Positions 1 to 9,703 are shown, counted from the first letter of the stretch. The stretch: DNA of 64,000 nucleotides from Amycolatopsis sp. (GCF_025464955.1 NZ_JAODNM010000089.1:46096-110095), one strand, 5' to 3'. Notes: generated by a model from the sequence alone, not told the origin. Numbers and translations are program-made.

Positions 1-854
1 GAGCGCATCTGGCTCAGCCGCGTATCGGCCGCGTGCAGCACCGCGGGGATCCACTCGCCCGCCGGGTCGAGCGCCGTCCGCCAGGCCCGCGCGTTCTGCT
101 CCGCCGTCAGCGGCTCGCCCAGGCGGGCGGTGAACTCCTCACCCGCGCTGGTCCGCCAAGACGCTTCGCCGGAGTAGGCGAGGAAGACGACCGGCCTGAC
201 CACGCCGTCGGCAAGCGCGTCGGCGTAACCGTAGGAGTGGTCGGCCCGGCTGCGCAGCAGGCCTTCGGTGTCCGGTTCGTAGCTGATGAACGGGATCTGC
301 GAATCGTCGCTGCGAAACGGGGTCCCGGTCAGCGCCACGCGCCGGACCGCGGGCGTGAACGCCTCACGGACGGCGTCACCCCACGACTTCGCGTCGCCGC
401 CATGGTGGATCTCGTCGAGGATGACCAGCGTCTTGCGGTTCTCCGTCCGCACTCGGTGCAGCGTGGGATGAGCCGCGACCTGCGCGTAGGTGACCGCCAC
501 GCCCTGGAAGTCCGACGAGGTCGCGCCGGCGGTGTTGCGGAAGTTCGAGTCGATGGCTATCCCGGCGAACGACGCGGCCTCGGCCCACTGGTGCTTGAGG
601 TGCTCCGTCGGCGTCACGATCGTGACCGCGGCGATGGTGCGGTCCGACAGCAGCTCCGCGGCGATGCGCAGCCCGAACACGGTCTTGCCGGCTCCGGGCG
701 TGGCGACCGCGAGGAAGTCCTTCGGCCCGGTCGTGAGGTACTTGGTCAGCGCTCGCCGCTGCCAGGCACGCAACGGCCGGGCAGTCGAATCCTTCTCCGC
801 GGGTGGCGCGCCCAGCGCCGAGCCCGTCGGAGCGTGTTGGGCCGTTTCCGACAA
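1..854 (-). CDS. DEAD/DEAH-box superfamily 2 helicase, C-terminal part outside the window
   Basis: This is the N-terminal part (about 285 residues) of an ATP-dependent helicase running off the left edge. A Walker A motif (TPGAGKT) lies near residue 55, a DEIHHGG variant of the DEAH box follows about 85 residues later, and then an ALTGTP motif III-like segment. These are SF2 helicase hallmarks; the pairing with a short N-terminus resembles the SSL2/restriction-helicase type common in actinobacteria. The TTG start is chosen because an in-frame TAG lies only ten codons upstream (at about 882-884) and a GAGAGGAG Shine-Dalgarno stretch lies about 11 nt before the TTG. The substrate is unknown; a restriction-type role cannot be judged without the C-terminus. 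Confidence 0.82.
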   Translation of the reverse strand, partial: MSETAQHAPTGSALGAPPAEKDSTARPLRAWQRRALTKYLTTGPKDFLAVATPGAGKTVFGLRIAAELLSDRTIAAVTIVTPTEHLKHQWAEAASFAGIAIDSNFRNTAGATSSDFQGVAVTYAQVAAHPTLHRVRTENRKTLVILDEIHHGGDAKSWGDAVREAFTPAVRRVALTGTPFRSDDSQIPFISYEPDTEGLLRSRADHSYGYADALADGVVRPVVFLAYSGEASWRTSAGEEFTARLGEPLTAEQNARAWRTALDPAGEWIPAVLHAADTRLSQMR

Positions 855-1124
855 GGAAGGTCCAACTCCTCTCGCGGGCTAGAAAACCCCTGCTCCACCT
901 GCATTGACACACGGGACTGTGACAGAGAAGAGCCCCCACTGCGACGCCGCCGGTGCCCACCGTGGCCCAGAGTGTGCTCACGGTCTATCCACAGCTGCGC
1001 GGGTGAGGGCGCTGAGGCAATCGTACCTTCCGGCACCGACAGCGGCGGGTACCGGCGGGGGTGATTCGTCCCGCGCCGCGGCTCGCCGGGGCGGGGCGGC
1101 GAGCCAAACCAGGAGCAATGCACC

Positions 1125-2330
1125 ATGCTTGGCGGTGCGATGAGCGAGAAGCAGGCCGACGCGCCGGAGGACGGCGCCGAGCGGGCACCCGAGCCGGGGG
1201 TGGCCCGCAAAACGCCGTGGACCCTGATCCGTCGGACCTTCGCCAAGGCCTGGGGCGGCAACATCTTCTCGGAGGCCGCCGAAGCCGCGTTCTGGCAGAC
1301 GCTGTCGCTGCCGCCGCTGCTGCTCGGGCTGCTCGGCAGCCTCGGCTACATCGGCGAATGGTTCGGCCAGTCCGTGGTGACCGCGGCCCACACCCAGATC
1401 ATCGGGTTCTCGCGGTCGATCTTCAGCACCAACGCGGTCGAGCAGATCATCGAGCCGACCGTCAACAGCATCCTCACCACCGGCAAGGGCGAGATCGTCT
1501 CCGTGGGGTTCGTGATCTCGTTGTGGGCGGGCTCGTCGGCGATGTCCTCGTTCGTCGACGCGATCACCGTGGCGCACGGGCAGTACGGCGTGCGCAACGA
1601 AGTCTGGCAACGGATCTTCGCGCTGCTGCTTTACCTGTGCGGGCTGGTGCTCCTGGTGGTCGGCCTGCCGCTGGTGGCGATCGGGCCGGACCTGTTGCCG
1701 AAGTTCTTCCCGGTCAGCTGGCAGCCGACGGTTTCGTCGTGGGTCGGGACGCTGTACTTCCCGATCCTCGCCCTCGTCATCACCCTCGCGCTCGCCACGC
1801 TCTACAAGCTCGCGCTGCCTCGGAAGCTGCCGTGGCATCGCGGGCTGCCCGGCTCGCTACTGGCCATGGTGATCTTCCTGCTGTCCAGCGTGGGGCTGCG
1901 GATCTACCTCAGCCAGATCACCAAGACCGGCTACACCTACGGCGCGCTGGCGGCCCCCATCGCGTTCCTGCTGCTGATGTTCTTCATCGGGCTCGCGGTG
2001 GTCGGCGGCGCCTACTTCAACAGCGCGATCCAGGAACTCTGGCCGGCGAAGATGACCCGGCGCCAGCGCCGCAAATGGCGGCGGCTGGAGATGGAGCGCG
2101 CGAACGAACGCATCCGCTCCGAGGACGGCCGGAAACTGTGGGACCGCAGCACCATCCCGCTACGCAGGCCGCGCAAGCACGACGACGAAAACGTGCTTGC
2201 CGAGCCTGAAGTGCCTGCCGCGCGTGACGCGTCCGACGCGGCGAGCGAGACCGTCGACACGGCGTCGACAACTGAACTGGACAGCGACGCCGAACAGTCC
2301 GACGAGCCCCGGAAGTACTACAGCAGCTGA
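1125..2330 (+). CDS. YihY/BrkB-family inner-membrane protein
   Basis: A 401-residue integral membrane protein. The family signature EAAEAAFWQTLSLPPLL lies near residue 45, followed by about six hydrophobic segments ending near residue 310. A long charged C-terminal tail rich in Arg, then Asp/Glu, is probably cytoplasmic. YihY/BrkB proteins were once annotated as ribonuclease BN, but their biochemical function is not settled. ATG at 1125 is chosen because AGGAG at 1111-1115 gives 9 nt spacing; an alternative in-frame ATG is at 1140. A GC-rich inverted repeat (1080-1105) sits in the leader. The gene is convergent with the DUF3039 gene, with a hairpin between them. Confidence 0.85.
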   Translation: MLGGAMSEKQADAPEDGAERAPEPGVARKTPWTLIRRTFAKAWGGNIFSEAAEAAFWQTLSLPPLLLGLLGSLGYIGEWFGQSVVTAAHTQIIGFSRSIFSTNAVEQIIEPTVNSILTTGKGEIVSVGFVISLWAGSSAMSSFVDAITVAHGQYGVRNEVWQRIFALLLYLCGLVLLVVGLPLVAIGPDLLPKFFPVSWQPTVSSWVGTLYFPILALVITLALATLYKLALPRKLPWHRGLPGSLLAMVIFLLSSVGLRIYLSQITKTGYTYGALAAPIAFLLLMFFIGLAVVGGAYFNSAIQELWPAKMTRRQRRKWRRLEMERANERIRSEDGRKLWDRSTIPLRRPRKHDDENVLAEPEVPAARDASDAASETVDTASTTELDSDAEQSDEPRKYYSS

Positions 2331-2357
2331 GTCCGCCCGTCCACAGTGGACGGACTC
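2329..2357. terminator. Hairpin terminator between convergent genes
   Basis: Outer arms GAGTCCG/CGGACTC and inner arms GTCCAC/GTGGAC form a strong stem that begins inside the stop codon of the BrkB-family gene. There is no T-run, which is usual in actinobacteria. It could serve both converging genes. Confidence 0.55.
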
Positions 2358-2418
2358 GCGCGCGCACGACAAAACGAGCAGGGCGTCACGCCCTACCCGC
2401 TTCGGACGTCGAAGTCGA

Positions 2419-2661
2419 CTACTCGTCGCCGCCGGGGCGGAGACCTTCGTAGATCTTCTTGCAGTCGGGGCAAACCGGGGAACCAGGCTTCGCGGCCTTC
2501 GTCACCGGGAACACCTCACCGCAGAGCGCCACCACGTGCGTACCCATGACCGCGCTTTCCGCGATCTTGTTCTTGCGCACGTAGTGGAACATCTTCGGGG
2601 TGTCGTCGCCCGTGCTGTGCCTGGTGTCGGAGTCAACCTCCGGCAGAGTCTGTGTGCTCAC
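2419..2661 (-). CDS. DUF3039 domain protein
   Basis: A small acidic protein of about 80 residues, starting MSTQTLPEVD when the GTG at 2661 is used. A GTG six codons upstream (2679) is also possible but adds residues that I do not recall in the family. It holds a LCGEVFPV segment and a C-terminal CPDCKK pair that together could form a zinc site, as in DUF3039 proteins of actinobacteria. Function is unknown. It stands alone, convergent to the BrkB-family gene. Confidence 0.75.
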   Translation of the reverse strand: MSTQTLPEVDSDTRHSTGDDTPKMFHYVRKNKIAESAVMGTHVVALCGEVFPVTKAAKPGSPVCPDCKKIYEGLRPGGDE

Positions 2662-2706
2662 CCACCCATAATGCCTCACCTGCGAGGCAAGGACGGGCGC
2701 CGGGCC

Positions 2707-2760
2707 AGGACTCGTGAGTGGTCAGGCCGCTTCTAACCGGCCGGAACACTCACGAGTCCT
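2707..2760. repeat. Dispersed palindrome, family A, copy 1
   Basis: Perfect 14-nt arms AGGACTCGTGAGTG / CACTCACGAGTCCT flank a core containing GGCCG-CTTCTAA-CCGGCC. The same outer and core words recur at 48998-49037 and 63732-63782. It sits upstream of psuG, between the divergent DUF3039 and psuG genes, so it is not positioned as a terminator here. Confidence 0.75.
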
Positions 2761-2806
2761 GCCCCAGTGCCTGGTCGGCGCCACCCATCGCCGAAGATGT
2801 CCAGTC

Positions 2807-3709
2807 GTGACTACCCCATTCCTCACCGACGAAGTCTCGAGCGCGCTGCACGACGGCCGCGCGATCGTCGCTCTCGAAAGCACCCTGCTCTCCCACGGCC
2901 TGCCGCCCGGCCGGAACCTCGAGGTCGCGTTGCGGCTGGAGCAGGTCGTCCGGGACGCGGGCGCGGTGCCGGCCACCATCGCGGTGCTCGACGGCCGCCC
3001 GCTCGTCGGGCTGTCGCGGGCGGAGCTGGAGCGGGTCTGCGCGCCTGACGCCGATCTCGACAAGCTGTCCCTGCGCGACCTCGGGCCGGCCATCGGCCTC
3101 GGCCGGTCGGGCGCGACGACGGTCGCGAGCACCGCGTCGCTCGCTTCGGCCGCCGGGATCGGGGTGTTCGCCACGGGCGGGCTCGGTGGCGTCCACCTCA
3201 ACGCCTCGGCCACCTGGGACGTCTCGGCCGACCTGGGCGTGCTCGCCCGGGTTCCGACGCTCATCGTGTGCTCGGGGGTGAAGTCGGTGCTCGACATCGC
3301 GGCGACGCTGGAGGTGCTCGAAACGAACTCGGTGCCGGTGCTGGGCTACCGCACCGACGACTTCCCCGCGTTCTACCTCCGCTCGTCCGGGCTGCCGGTG
3401 CCGTGGCGGGTGGAGGACCCGGCCCAAGCCGCTGCCGTCGTCGCGGCACACCGGGAGCGGTCGGATTCCGGAGTACTGCTGGCAAACCCGATCCCAGCGG
3501 AGTCCGAAATGGACAAAGAACTGCACGACCGGCTGCTCGCGGAAGGCCTCGAACTCCTGCGCACCAAGAACGTGCACGGCTCGGACGTCACTCCGGTGCT
3601 GCTGGAGCACTTCCACACCGCGAGCGGCGGCGTGAGCCTCGACGCCAACGAAGCCCTCGTGGTGTCCAACGCCCAGCTGGCCGCGGAGGTCGCGGTGAAG
3701 CTGTCATGA
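2807..3709 (+). CDS. psuG: Pseudouridine-5'-phosphate glycosidase
   Basis: A 300-residue protein matching the PsuG family along its whole length: ALESTLLSHGLP near residue 24, the ASTASLASAAGI and FATGGLGGVH glycine-rich segments (about residues 105-125), and a C-terminal TKNVHGSDVTPVLL. PsuG cleaves pseudouridine 5'-phosphate into uracil and ribose 5-phosphate, using Mn2+ and a lysine Schiff-base mechanism. GTG at 2807 is chosen to match the family N-terminus; the Shine-Dalgarno signal is weak. The stop codon overlaps the start of the next gene by 4 nt (ATGA), so the two are translationally coupled. Confidence 0.9.
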   Translation: MTTPFLTDEVSSALHDGRAIVALESTLLSHGLPPGRNLEVALRLEQVVRDAGAVPATIAVLDGRPLVGLSRAELERVCAPDADLDKLSLRDLGPAIGLGRSGATTVASTASLASAAGIGVFATGGLGGVHLNASATWDVSADLGVLARVPTLIVCSGVKSVLDIAATLEVLETNSVPVLGYRTDDFPAFYLRSSGLPVPWRVEDPAQAAAVVAAHRERSDSGVLLANPIPAESEMDKELHDRLLAEGLELLRTKNVHGSDVTPVLLEHFHTASGGVSLDANEALVVSNAQLAAEVAVKLS

Positions 3710-4572
3710 AGGTCATCGTCGTCGGCGACGCCGGCCTCGACATGGTGGCGCAGCACGACGGACCGATCGTCTACGGCGGCGACACCCGCGCGCAAATCGG
3801 CTTCGTCAGCGGTGGCGCGGGCGCGAACACCGCGCTATGGATGCGGTCGACAGGCGTCGACACGACGCTGATCGCCAGGATCGGCGACGACCCCGGCGGC
3901 AGGCTGATCCGCGCCGAACTCGAGTCGTCGGGGGTGCGGTGCGCCTTCGCCGTGGACGAGGAGGCTTCGACGTTCGTCGTGGTCGTGCTCGTCGACGCCG
4001 AGGGCCAGCGCACCATGCTGGCCGACCGCGGGGCCAACGCGCGTTTCGTCCCCAGCGACATCCACACGTCCGAATTCGACGGCGCGCGGCACCTGCACCT
4101 GTCCGGCTACGTGCTGCTCGACCCGTCGTCGCGGCCGGCCGGGCTGGCGGCGCTCGCCGCGGCGAAGGAGGCGGGGCTGACCACCTCGGTCGACCCTCAG
4201 GCCGCGACCCACCTCACCGATCCCGCGGCGTTCCTCGACGACGTCCGCGGGATCGACCTCCTGTTGCCGAACACCGAGGAACTGGTGGCATTGACCGGAT
4301 CCGCCGATCCGGAGTCGGCGAAGGAGTTGCTCGGCACGGTCGGCGCGGTAGCGGTGACCGCCGGGCTGAACGGGGCCAGCTGGGTCGACGCCGACGGGAT
4401 CACCACGGTGCCCGCGGTGCCGGCCCAGTGCGTCGACTCCACGGGCGCGGGCGACGCGTTCGACGCCGGGGTGCTCTCGGCATGGCTCGCCGGGGAGTCC
4501 ACGGTCGAGGTTCTACGGTCGGGCGTCCGGCTCGGCGCGTCCGCGGTCGGCAAAGTGGGCGCGCAGCCCTGA
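3706..4572 (+). CDS. psuK: PfkB-family carbohydrate kinase, probable pseudouridine kinase
   Basis: A 288-residue ribokinase-like kinase. It has the PfkB N-terminal GGAGANTA glycine motif (about residue 42) and the C-terminal ATP/anion-hole signature DSTGAGDAFDAG (about residue 244) carrying the catalytic Asp. The family is broad, but the ATGA overlap with psuG makes pseudouridine kinase the best assignment: it would form pseudouridine 5'-phosphate, the PsuG substrate. No nucleoside transporter or dedicated regulator lies beside the pair. Confidence 0.85.
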   Translation: MKVIVVGDAGLDMVAQHDGPIVYGGDTRAQIGFVSGGAGANTALWMRSTGVDTTLIARIGDDPGGRLIRAELESSGVRCAFAVDEEASTFVVVVLVDAEGQRTMLADRGANARFVPSDIHTSEFDGARHLHLSGYVLLDPSSRPAGLAALAAAKEAGLTTSVDPQAATHLTDPAAFLDDVRGIDLLLPNTEELVALTGSADPESAKELLGTVGAVAVTAGLNGASWVDADGITTVPAVPAQCVDSTGAGDAFDAGVLSAWLAGESTVEVLRSGVRLGASAVGKVGAQP

Positions 4573-4580
4573 CTCGTGTT

Positions 4581-4922
4581 TCAGCCTTCGATGATCGGGT
4601 GCGCGGAGTTCTCGATGATCTTCGCGGGCTTCTCGTAGCGGTTGACTTCCTCCGCCTTCCGCGGCGGCCCGTCATTCGCGACGAGTACCGCGATCCACGG
4701 CAGCGGGATGGAGATCACCACGAACGCCAGCGCGAGCCACCAGGTGTGATAGAACACGCCGGCCAGTACCAGGCACGGGATCCGGAACGCCATCATCGTC
4801 ATGTACTTACGTTTCCGGGTGGCGAACTGCTCGTCGTACGACGGGGCGGCTTCGGTGATCAGCACCGGAGCGGCCTCCCGCGGCTCGGGACGCGGTTCAG
4901 GCGTCTGAGCGGGTGTACTCAC
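4581..4922 (-). CDS. DUF3099 membrane protein
   Basis: A 113-residue protein with a Pro/Glu-rich N-terminus, a basic TRKRKYMTMM segment and two hydrophobic helices (about residues 45-62 and 64-82), then a charged tail with PPRKAEEVNRYE. This architecture matches DUF3099 proteins, small actinobacterial membrane proteins of unknown function. GTG at 4922 is used. It ends 8 nt after psuK on the opposite strand. Confidence 0.75.
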   Translation of the reverse strand: MSTPAQTPEPRPEPREAAPVLITEAAPSYDEQFATRKRKYMTMMAFRIPCLVLAGVFYHTWWLALAFVVISIPLPWIAVLVANDGPPRKAEEVNRYEKPAKIIENSAHPIIEG

Positions 4923-4959
4923 GACACCACCTCCACGTTCATGCTCCCACTCTGCACGT

Positions 4960-6249
4960 TCATCCGATAGCCGGCGCGGCCAGGTACTTCAAGGCACCGG
5001 TGACCAGCGTCTCGACCCCGGTGGACAACGTCGGGTGCAGCACCGGCGCGTACAGCGGTGAGTGGTTCGACGGGATGTCGGTTTCGAACCGGCCTGCCCC
5101 CATCGCGGTCAGCACCGCCTCCGCGTCCGCGCCGCCGACCAGCCAGAACACCGAAGGCACCCCGGCAGCGCGGCCGAACTCGCTGAAGTCCTCACTGCCG
5201 GTCACCAGCGGCGCCGGCACGACGCGCTCGACGCCGAAGTGCTCACGGAAGACGTCGGTCAGCTCGCCGTTCGCCGTCTCGTCGTTCGAGGTGACGGCGA
5301 AACTGCCGATGTCCGTGATTTCGGGCGGCTTCGGCACTCCTGCCGTCTCCGCCTCGCCGAGCACGATCCGATGCACCGCGGCCAGGACCTTTTGCCGGAC
5401 CTGGTCGTCGAACGTGCGGATGTTGACCTCCAGCACACCCTGGTCGGCGATCACGTTGTTGGCTGTCCCGATGTGCACCGAAGCCACCGTGACCACCGCG
5501 GACTCGGTGGCCGCGATCTCCCGCGCCACGATCGTCTGCAGCTTCAGGATGATCGACGCGGCCAGCACGACCGGATCGACCGTGGTCTCCGGGCGCGAAC
5601 CGTGCCCGCCTCGCCCGTGCAGCACGATCCGCAGCGCGTCGGTGGCCGCCATGATCACCCCTGGCCTGGTCAGCACCCAGCCCGCCGGTCCCGGCACGAC
5701 GTGCTGCCCCAGCACGATGGCGGGTTTGCCGGCCAGCTCGAGCACACCGTCGCGGATCATGCCGCCCGCGCCGTTCCCGGTCTCCTCCCCCGGCTGGAAC
5801 ACCGCCAGCAGCGTTCCCGACCAGTTTTCGCGCCCGCCGGCGAGCAGGTCGGCCGCGCCGGAGAGCCAGGTGGCGTGCATGTCGTGCCCGCAGGCGTGCA
5901 TCACCGGTACTTCGGTGCCGTCGGCGGCGGTGGCGCGAACCGTGCTCGCGTACGGCAGGCCCGTCTTCTCCTCGACCGGCAGCGCGTCGATGTCGGCCCT
6001 GAGCAGCACCGTCGGACCAGGACCGTTGCGCAGCACCCCGACCACCCCGGTGCCGCCGACCCCGGTGTGCACCTCGAACCCGGCGTCAGAAAGCCGCCGG
6101 GCGAGCTCGGCCGCCGTCCGCGTTTCGGCAAAGGACAACTCGGGGTGACTGTGCAGGTCGAGGTAGAGCGCCTCCAGATCGGCGAGCCGGTCGGCGAGCG
6201 GGGCTAACACACTCTGCCGATGGCGAGCGAGGAGCTGTTGGGTGGTCAC
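4960..6249 (-). CDS. M20-family amidohydrolase (peptidase M20D-like)
   Basis: A 429-residue metal-dependent amidohydrolase. Visible metal-site motifs are LHSHPELSF near residue 32, ADIDALPVEE near 86, and HACGHDMHATWL near 117, then PGEETGNGAGGMI near 154 with the catalytic Glu pair. It probably hydrolyses N-acyl amino acids or a related amide; the natural substrate cannot be read from the sequence. The lid domain lies around residues 190-300. It is divergent from the methyltransferase gene with only 27 nt between starts, so both promoters must be short or overlap. Confidence 0.85.
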   Translation of the reverse strand: MTTQQLLARHRQSVLAPLADRLADLEALYLDLHSHPELSFAETRTAAELARRLSDAGFEVHTGVGGTGVVGVLRNGPGPTVLLRADIDALPVEEKTGLPYASTVRATAADGTEVPVMHACGHDMHATWLSGAADLLAGGRENWSGTLLAVFQPGEETGNGAGGMIRDGVLELAGKPAIVLGQHVVPGPAGWVLTRPGVIMAATDALRIVLHGRGGHGSRPETTVDPVVLAASIILKLQTIVAREIAATESAVVTVASVHIGTANNVIADQGVLEVNIRTFDDQVRQKVLAAVHRIVLGEAETAGVPKPPEITDIGSFAVTSNDETANGELTDVFREHFGVERVVPAPLVTGSEDFSEFGRAAGVPSVFWLVGGADAEAVLTAMGAGRFETDIPSNHSPLYAPVLHPTLSTGVETLVTGALKYLAAPAIG

Positions 6250-6276
6250 CAGGCCATCGTGGCAGCATTACCGACC

Positions 6277-7782
6277 GTGAGCACCGTTCATCCCCAGATT
6301 TCGGCCGGCACCTGCGCCCGGCTCCGCGAAGCGTTCCTCCGAACCGGGTACCACGTGGACGGGGTGGTCGACGCGCTCGGCGGCGTCGCGCACGCCGCGC
6401 TGGGCCGAGGTGAGCCCGAGCTGGCGGCCAGGGCCAGCCGCGACGCGGGCGAGCTGGGCACGCTGATCCGGCTGTTCCTGCTCGGCTTGACCGAGCCGGC
6501 CAAGGCCGTCACCGCCGCTTTCGCGCCGCTGTCGGTCGAGGACGCGGTCGAGGCCGAGCTGCTGCGCGCGGACAGTGACGGCTACCGCGCCGCGCTCGAC
6601 GTGCGCCCGCACGGAGACGACGAGAGCTCCTGGTGGGTGATCTCCGACCTCGATTCCGACGTGCTCGGCCACCCGGTCGGCGAGGACCACGTGCTCGGTG
6701 TCGGGCACGCCTCCCTCAGCCTGGTCAGGGCGACCAGCAGGCAGGACGTCGACACGCTGCTCGACGTCGGCACGGGGAACGGTGTCCAGGCGCTACACGC
6801 GAGCAAGCACGCCCGCCGGATCACCGCGACGGACGTCTCCGGGCGGGCGCTCGCGCTGGCCGCGGCCACGTTCCGGCTCAACGAGCTCGACGTCGAGCTG
6901 TGCCACGGCGAGTGGTTCGCGCCGGTCGCGCGCCGCCGGTTCGACCAGATCGTCTGCAACCCGCCGTTCGTCGTCGGTCCGCCTCGGGTCGACTACACCT
7001 ACCGGGACTCCGGGCTGGCAGGCGACGACGCGAGCGCGCTCGTCGTCCGGCAGCTCCCCGGGTTCCTCAACGAAGGCGGGGTCGGCCAGCTGCTCGCCTC
7101 CTGGCTACACGTCGACGGCGAAGACTGGGCCGAACGGGTGGCTCGCTGGTTGCCCGCCGAGACCGACGCCTGGTTCGTGCAACGCGATGTCGCCGACCCG
7201 GGCCTCTACGTCGGCACCTGGCTCCGGGACGCGGGAATCGACCCGCGTTCGCCCGAGGGCCGAGCGAAGTCCGGCGACTGGCTCGACTGGTTCACCGAGC
7301 AGAAGGTCGACGGGATCGGCTTCGGGTTCGTGACCCTGCGTCGCGCGGGCGGGCAAACTCCCACTGTTGTGTGCGAGGACCTCCGGCAGGCCTACGACGA
7401 CCCGCTGGGGGCCGAGGCCGCGCGGTGGCTCGATCGGGTGGAATGGTTACGCGCCAACGGTGGTTCGCTGCTGGATGTCCGGTTTGTGGTGCCACCGACG
7501 GTGCTTCTCGAAAGTGTCGACGAGCCCAGTGACGAGGGCTGGCTCACCACCGTGCGCAGGCTGCACCGGACGGACGGACCCGGTTGGCAGCATGAGGTCG
7601 ACGAGCTCGCGTCGAGGCTGCTGGCCGGCTGCCGCGGCGCGCTGCCGCTGGAGGACCTCATCGAGCTGCTCGCGGCGGCGCAAGGACTCGACGCCGAAGA
7701 GCTCGCCGCGTCGGCACTTCCCGTTGTGCGGGAACTCGTCCGGCACGGGATGTTGGTCCCGGCGGGTTCGAGCGCCTTGTGA
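6277..7782 (+). CDS. Two-domain SAM methyltransferase (DUF7059-like N-domain, PrmC-like core)
   Basis: About 501 residues. The N-terminal 130 residues are an all-alpha domain of the type placed in DUF7059. The core has motif [14 protein letters not shown] (near residue 165) and the NPPF motif (near 228) typical of N5-glutamine and N6-adenine methyltransferases. A C-terminal winged-helix-like region follows. NPPF indicates methylation of a planar amide or amine; the target is unknown. GTG at 6277 is chosen (MSTVHPQIS); an in-frame GTG at 6259 is an alternative. It overlaps dtd by 4 nt, which hints at a translation-related role. Confidence 0.78.
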   Translation: MSTVHPQISAGTCARLREAFLRTGYHVDGVVDALGGVAHAALGRGEPELAARASRDAGELGTLIRLFLLGLTEPAKAVTAAFAPLSVEDAVEAELLRADSDGYRAALDVRPHGDDESSWWVISDLDSDVLGHPVGEDHVLGVGHASLSLVRATSRQDVDTLLDVGTGNGVQALHASKHARRITATDVSGRALALAAATFRLNELDVELCHGEWFAPVARRRFDQIVCNPPFVVGPPRVDYTYRDSGLAGDDASALVVRQLPGFLNEGGVGQLLASWLHVDGEDWAERVARWLPAETDAWFVQRDVADPGLYVGTWLRDAGIDPRSPEGRAKSGDWLDWFTEQKVDGIGFGFVTLRRAGGQTPTVVCEDLRQAYDDPLGAEAARWLDRVEWLRANGGSLLDVRFVVPPTVLLESVDEPSDEGWLTTVRRLHRTDGPGWQHEVDELASRLLAGCRGALPLEDLIELLAAAQGLDAEELAASALPVVRELVRHGMLVPAGSSAL

Positions 7783-8204
7783 AGGCTGTCGTCGCCAGGG
7801 TGACCCGGGCGGCCGTCACCGTCGAAGACACCGTTGTCGGCTCGATCGACGAGCCCGGTTTGTTGGTACTGCTGGGAATCCACGTCGACGACGACAGTGC
7901 CAAAGCCGCGGTGATGGCCCGGAAACTGCACGAACTGCGGATACTGCGTGAAGAGCGATCCTGCGCCGAGACGGGCGCGCCGCTGCTCGTAGTGAGCCAA
8001 TTCACGTTGTACGGCGACACCCGCAAAGGACGCAGACCGTCCTGGACGGCGGCTGCCCGGGGCGAGGTCGCCGAGCCGCTCGTGGACGCCGTCGTGGCCG
8101 AACTCGAGCGCCGCGGGGCAACCGTGTCAACCGGACAGTTCGGCGCGATGATGGCTGTCCAGAGCGTGAATGACGGCCCCTTCACCGTTCTGGTCGAGGT
8201 CTGA
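7779..8204 (+). CDS. dtd: D-aminoacyl-tRNA deacylase
   Basis: A 141-residue protein, the normal length for DTD. Both active-site signatures are present: [16 protein letters not shown] around residues 73-88 and NDGPFT around 131-136, the equivalent of the cross-subunit NxPFT loop. The enzyme hydrolyses D-amino acids (and mischarged glycine) from tRNA in the cytoplasm. The GTG start overlaps the upstream TGA (GTGA), so expression is coupled to the methyltransferase. Confidence 0.93.
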   Translation: MKAVVARVTRAAVTVEDTVVGSIDEPGLLVLLGIHVDDDSAKAAVMARKLHELRILREERSCAETGAPLLVVSQFTLYGDTRKGRRPSWTAAARGEVAEPLVDAVVAELERRGATVSTGQFGAMMAVQSVNDGPFTVLVEV

Positions 8205-8355
8205 CCCGCTCCGACCCGTTCCCACATTGGTCTGAACCATTGCGTTCGGCGCGGGTTCGGGCTGATCTCCGCGCAGGCCTGCCTTCTCAGGAAAAGCTCA
8301 GTATTTGTCGAGCAACCGCCTGTCGTACTGGGCCGTCTCTCTAGTGAGCGGCCCG

Positions 8356-8381
8356 GGAACGAAATCGAAAACCGGAGCGTT
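8356..8381 (+). promoter_or_regulatory. ECF-type promoter of sigB (GGAAC-N18-GTT)
   Basis: GGAAC at 8356-8360 and GTT at 8379-8381 are separated by exactly 18 nt. This matches the GGAA(C/T)-N18-GTT pattern of the SigR/SigH/SigE group. In mycobacteria sigB is known to be transcribed by SigE and SigH, so the placement makes sense. The predicted leader is about 115 nt. The rest of the 298-nt gap 8205-8502 shows nothing else I can support. Confidence 0.6.
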
Positions 8382-8502
8382 ACACCAAGTGTCCAGCCAG
8401 CAAGCTGGAAGCGCGGCTCCGAGTTCCACAGGCTCGGTGTCGCGAAGCAGAGCTACAGACGTGACGCACAGCACCACGTCAGCCCGTGACCGGGGAGGCA
8501 GA

Positions 8503-9534
8503 ATGTCAGTCCAGACTCTCGAACGCGAGGCCAGGGGGATCAGGCAGCGCACCATTCCTGCGCAGTCTACCGAAGATTCGACCGGGCCGACGTTGCTCGG
8601 CGACGCGGACCTGGACGCCCAGAGTCCCGCGGCCGACCTCGTCCGTGTTTACCTCAACGGAATCGGCAAGACCGCCCTGCTCAGCGCGGCCGACGAGGTC
8701 GAGCTGGCGAAGCGGATCGAGGCCGGCGTCTTCGCCCAGCACGTCCTCGACACCGCCGAAAAGCTCACGCCGAAGCGCCGCTCCGAGATGACCGCGCTGG
8801 TCCGCGACGGGCTGGTGGCGAAGAACCACCTGCTCGAGGCCAACCTGCGCCTGGTCGTGTCGCTCGCGAAGCGCTACACGGGGCGCGGTATGCCGCTGCT
8901 CGACCTGATCCAGGAGGGGAACCTGGGTCTGATCCGCGCGGTGGAGAAGTTCGACTACTCCAAGGGGTTCAAGTTCTCGACGTACGCCACTTGGTGGATC
9001 CGGCAGGCCATCACCAGGGGGATGGCCGACCAGGGTCGCACCATCCGGCTCCCGGTCCACCTCGTCGAGCAGGTCAACAAGCTCGCCAGGATCAAGCGCG
9101 ACCTGCACCAGCAGCTCGGGCGTGAAGCCACGCACGAGGAGATGGCGGCCGAGTCCGGCATCCCGGCGGAGAAGATCTCCAGCCTGCTTGATCACGCGCG
9201 TGACCCGGTAAGCCTGGACATGCCGGTCGGCACCGAAGAGGACGCCCCGCTGGGCGACTTCATCGAGGACTCCGAAGCCGTCGACGCCGAGAGCGCGGTC
9301 ATCTCCGGGCTCCTGCAGGACGACCTCCGCCGTGTCCTGTCGACGCTGGACGACCGTGAGCAGCACGTCATCCGCCTGCGCTACGGCCTGGACGACGGCC
9401 AGCCGCGCACGCTCGACCAGATCGGCAAGCACTTCGGGCTCTCCCGCGAGCGCGTCCGCCAGATCGAGCGCGAGGTCATGTCGAAGCTGCGGCAGGGCGA
9501 GCGGGCCGAACGGCTCCGCGCGTACGCCAGCTAA
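8503..9534 (+). CDS. sigB: RNA polymerase sigma factor, SigB type (group 2 sigma-70)
   Basis: 343 residues, with region 1.2 ([16 protein letters not shown]), region 2 with the [14 protein letters not shown] and [17 protein letters not shown] core/-10 recognition helices, region 3, and region 4.2 [15 protein letters not shown]. The short N-terminus without the long acidic region 1.1 of the primary factor fits SigB/HrdD-like group 2 factors. ATG at 8503 follows GGGAGGC with good spacing. An ECF-type promoter lies about 120 nt upstream, which suggests induction by oxidative or envelope stress. A hairpin follows the gene. Confidence 0.9.
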   Translation: MSVQTLEREARGIRQRTIPAQSTEDSTGPTLLGDADLDAQSPAADLVRVYLNGIGKTALLSAADEVELAKRIEAGVFAQHVLDTAEKLTPKRRSEMTALVRDGLVAKNHLLEANLRLVVSLAKRYTGRGMPLLDLIQEGNLGLIRAVEKFDYSKGFKFSTYATWWIRQAITRGMADQGRTIRLPVHLVEQVNKLARIKRDLHQQLGREATHEEMAAESGIPAEKISSLLDHARDPVSLDMPVGTEEDAPLGDFIEDSEAVDAESAVISGLLQDDLRRVLSTLDDREQHVIRLRYGLDDGQPRTLDQIGKHFGLSRERVRQIEREVMSKLRQGERAERLRAYAS

Positions 9535-9703
9535 GCGGGCTAAATCGCCAGTGGGCATCGATCACGGTGCGCAATACCCAATCGGCAGCGTTGACTTATG
9601 ACCTGGGTCACGAGACGGTCGAGGGCACAGATATTTACGGCCTCGGGCGTCTGCCAGGCATGAGCCACGCGGTCAGGGTGTTCGCACCCGAGCCGCTTTC
9701 CCC

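Noticed and set aside
1080-1105. GGCTCGCC/GGCGAGCC hairpin before the BrkB-family gene
   Set aside because: It fits a GC-rich leader and could be chance at this base composition. No regulatory role can be supported.
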